Of a DNA stretch of 37,091 bases, positions 36,764-37,091 are shown in pieces. Positions within the stretch are counted from its first letter, which is position 1; every line of letters starts with the position of its first letter. The DNA comes from a virus: positions 1 to 37,091 of IMG/VR virus record IMGVR_UViG_3300021517_000012; one strand, given 5' to 3'. The position numbers and the translations under genes are program-made. The notes under the pieces were generated by a model, which saw only the letters and a program-made list of their open reading frames with translations, searched no databases and was not told where the DNA came from.

Positions 36764-37091
36764 ATGAAACTCTCTGAAGCTATCGCTCACTTTGACCTTT
36801 CAAGGAGGGGAGAAGTCTCCGAAAGTACCCGTCAGTGGTTCACTGGTCGTCTGTTGGCCCTGGTAAAAAGCATTGGTGATGTCGAGGTAACGGCAGTCAC
36901 TATCAACGATTTGCGCCGTTGGCGGGCTGAACTGTTGGAACGGGAGAGCCGTTGGGCAGATAGTGATGTGCGCCCTACCGCAGAAGGAGGCTTGTCACAA
37001 GATAGCCTCCGCAACTACATCCGTGCTGGCCGCCAATTTTTCAAGTGGCTGCACGACGAAGGGCTGATCCCCAACAATCCCGCCGCCCGCC
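36764..37091 (+). CDS. int: Tyrosine recombinase / integrase, N-terminal part
   Basis: The first 109 codons of a plus-strand gene that runs off the right edge: MKLSEAIAHFDLSRRGEVSE. It is the SAM-like core-binding domain of tyrosine recombinases: STRQWFTGRLLALVKSIGDV, VTAVTINDLRRWRAELLE, LSQDSLRNYIRAGRQFFKWL, HDEGLIPNNPAAR. The catalytic domain (R-H-R-Y) lies beyond the window. A GTG at 36758 is an alternative start; no strong SD is visible. It marks the phage as able to integrate and the right end as near attP. Confidence 0.85.
   Translation, partial: MKLSEAIAHFDLSRRGEVSESTRQWFTGRLLALVKSIGDVEVTAVTINDLRRWRAELLERESRWADSDVRPTAEGGLSQDSLRNYIRAGRQFFKWLHDEGLIPNNPAAR

Noticed and set aside
36588-37091. 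attP core or tRNA gene near the integrase
   Set aside because: No tRNA-like sequence or direct repeat could be identified; without the host junction attP cannot be assigned.
1-37091. Lysis genes (endolysin, holin)
   Set aside because: No lysozyme, amidase or transglycosylase motif was found; the small membrane proteins at 16177 and 36264 lack further support as holins. They may lie beyond the left edge.

Overview
The window is about 37 kb of a temperate tailed phage or prophage. It has a long-tail (siphovirus-like) morphogenesis module with an HK97-type head, a run of small overlapping accessory genes, a replication module, and the start of a tyrosine integrase at the right edge. Nearly everything is on the minus strand; only a small gene at 5.4 kb and the integrase are on plus. 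The DNA is moderately GC-rich and Shine-Dalgarno (SD) sequences are strong, so the host is a bacterium. Several accessory families (DUF5662-, DUF4031- and DUF6610-like proteins, phage PAPS-reductase-like proteins) are ones I associate with Chloroflexota and their phages; this host guess is inference. I see no lysis genes, CI-type repressor, tRNA, CRISPR array or host flank.

Layout in transcription order on the minus strand, from right to left. 36.6-33.4 kb: two small genes, a winged-helix replication initiator with an iteron array inside it, a DnaC-like ATPase, a RusA-like resolvase and a zinc-finger protein. 32.7-30.2 kb: two small ribbon-helix-helix-like proteins and a DUF3560-like protein. 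30.2-19 kb: an accessory island with two PAPS-reductase-like proteins, a DUF488 protein, a possible Mom-like acyltransferase, a C5 cytosine methyltransferase with a seven-unit repeat, a GNAT protein, a DUF6610-like protein, an XRE regulator and an MT-A70 adenine methyltransferase. 18.8-13.9 kb: TerS, TerL, two small proteins, portal and a Mu-F-like head protein. 13.9-7.9 kb: joining proteins, a fused protease-capsid protein and connectors. 7.9-0 kb: tail tube, a tail chaperone with a -1 frameshift site, tape measure, a LamG-containing tail-tip protein and one partial tail gene.

Four signals are not explained by the genes alone. (1) The palindrome ACGGCCGT occurs about 59 times by my manual count, where about one is expected, resembling HIP1 of cyanobacteria; in the accessory island it also forms SD-stop-start junctions (GGAGGAACGGCCGTGA). 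(2) A leader made of a GCCCCTCT box plus a terminator-like hairpin ending in a U-run lies before three late transcription units (TerS, protease-capsid, tape measure). (3) An AT-rich element, roughly TATRATaAAATC, recurs at about eight intergenic sites and is a candidate phage operator or promoter. (4) Several genes show internal repetition or fusion: the C5 methyltransferase, a PAPS-reductase-like protein, the tail chaperone, and the protease-capsid fusion with two internal ribosome-binding sites.

How it likely works: the right-hand divergent control region drives integrase rightward and replication leftward. The initiator plus loader act at the iteron origin. The accessory island, rich in methyltransferases and sulfur/nucleotide-transfer enzymes, probably modifies phage DNA or RNA against host defence. 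The late block assembles head and tail, with hairpins and internal starts setting the protein ratios.
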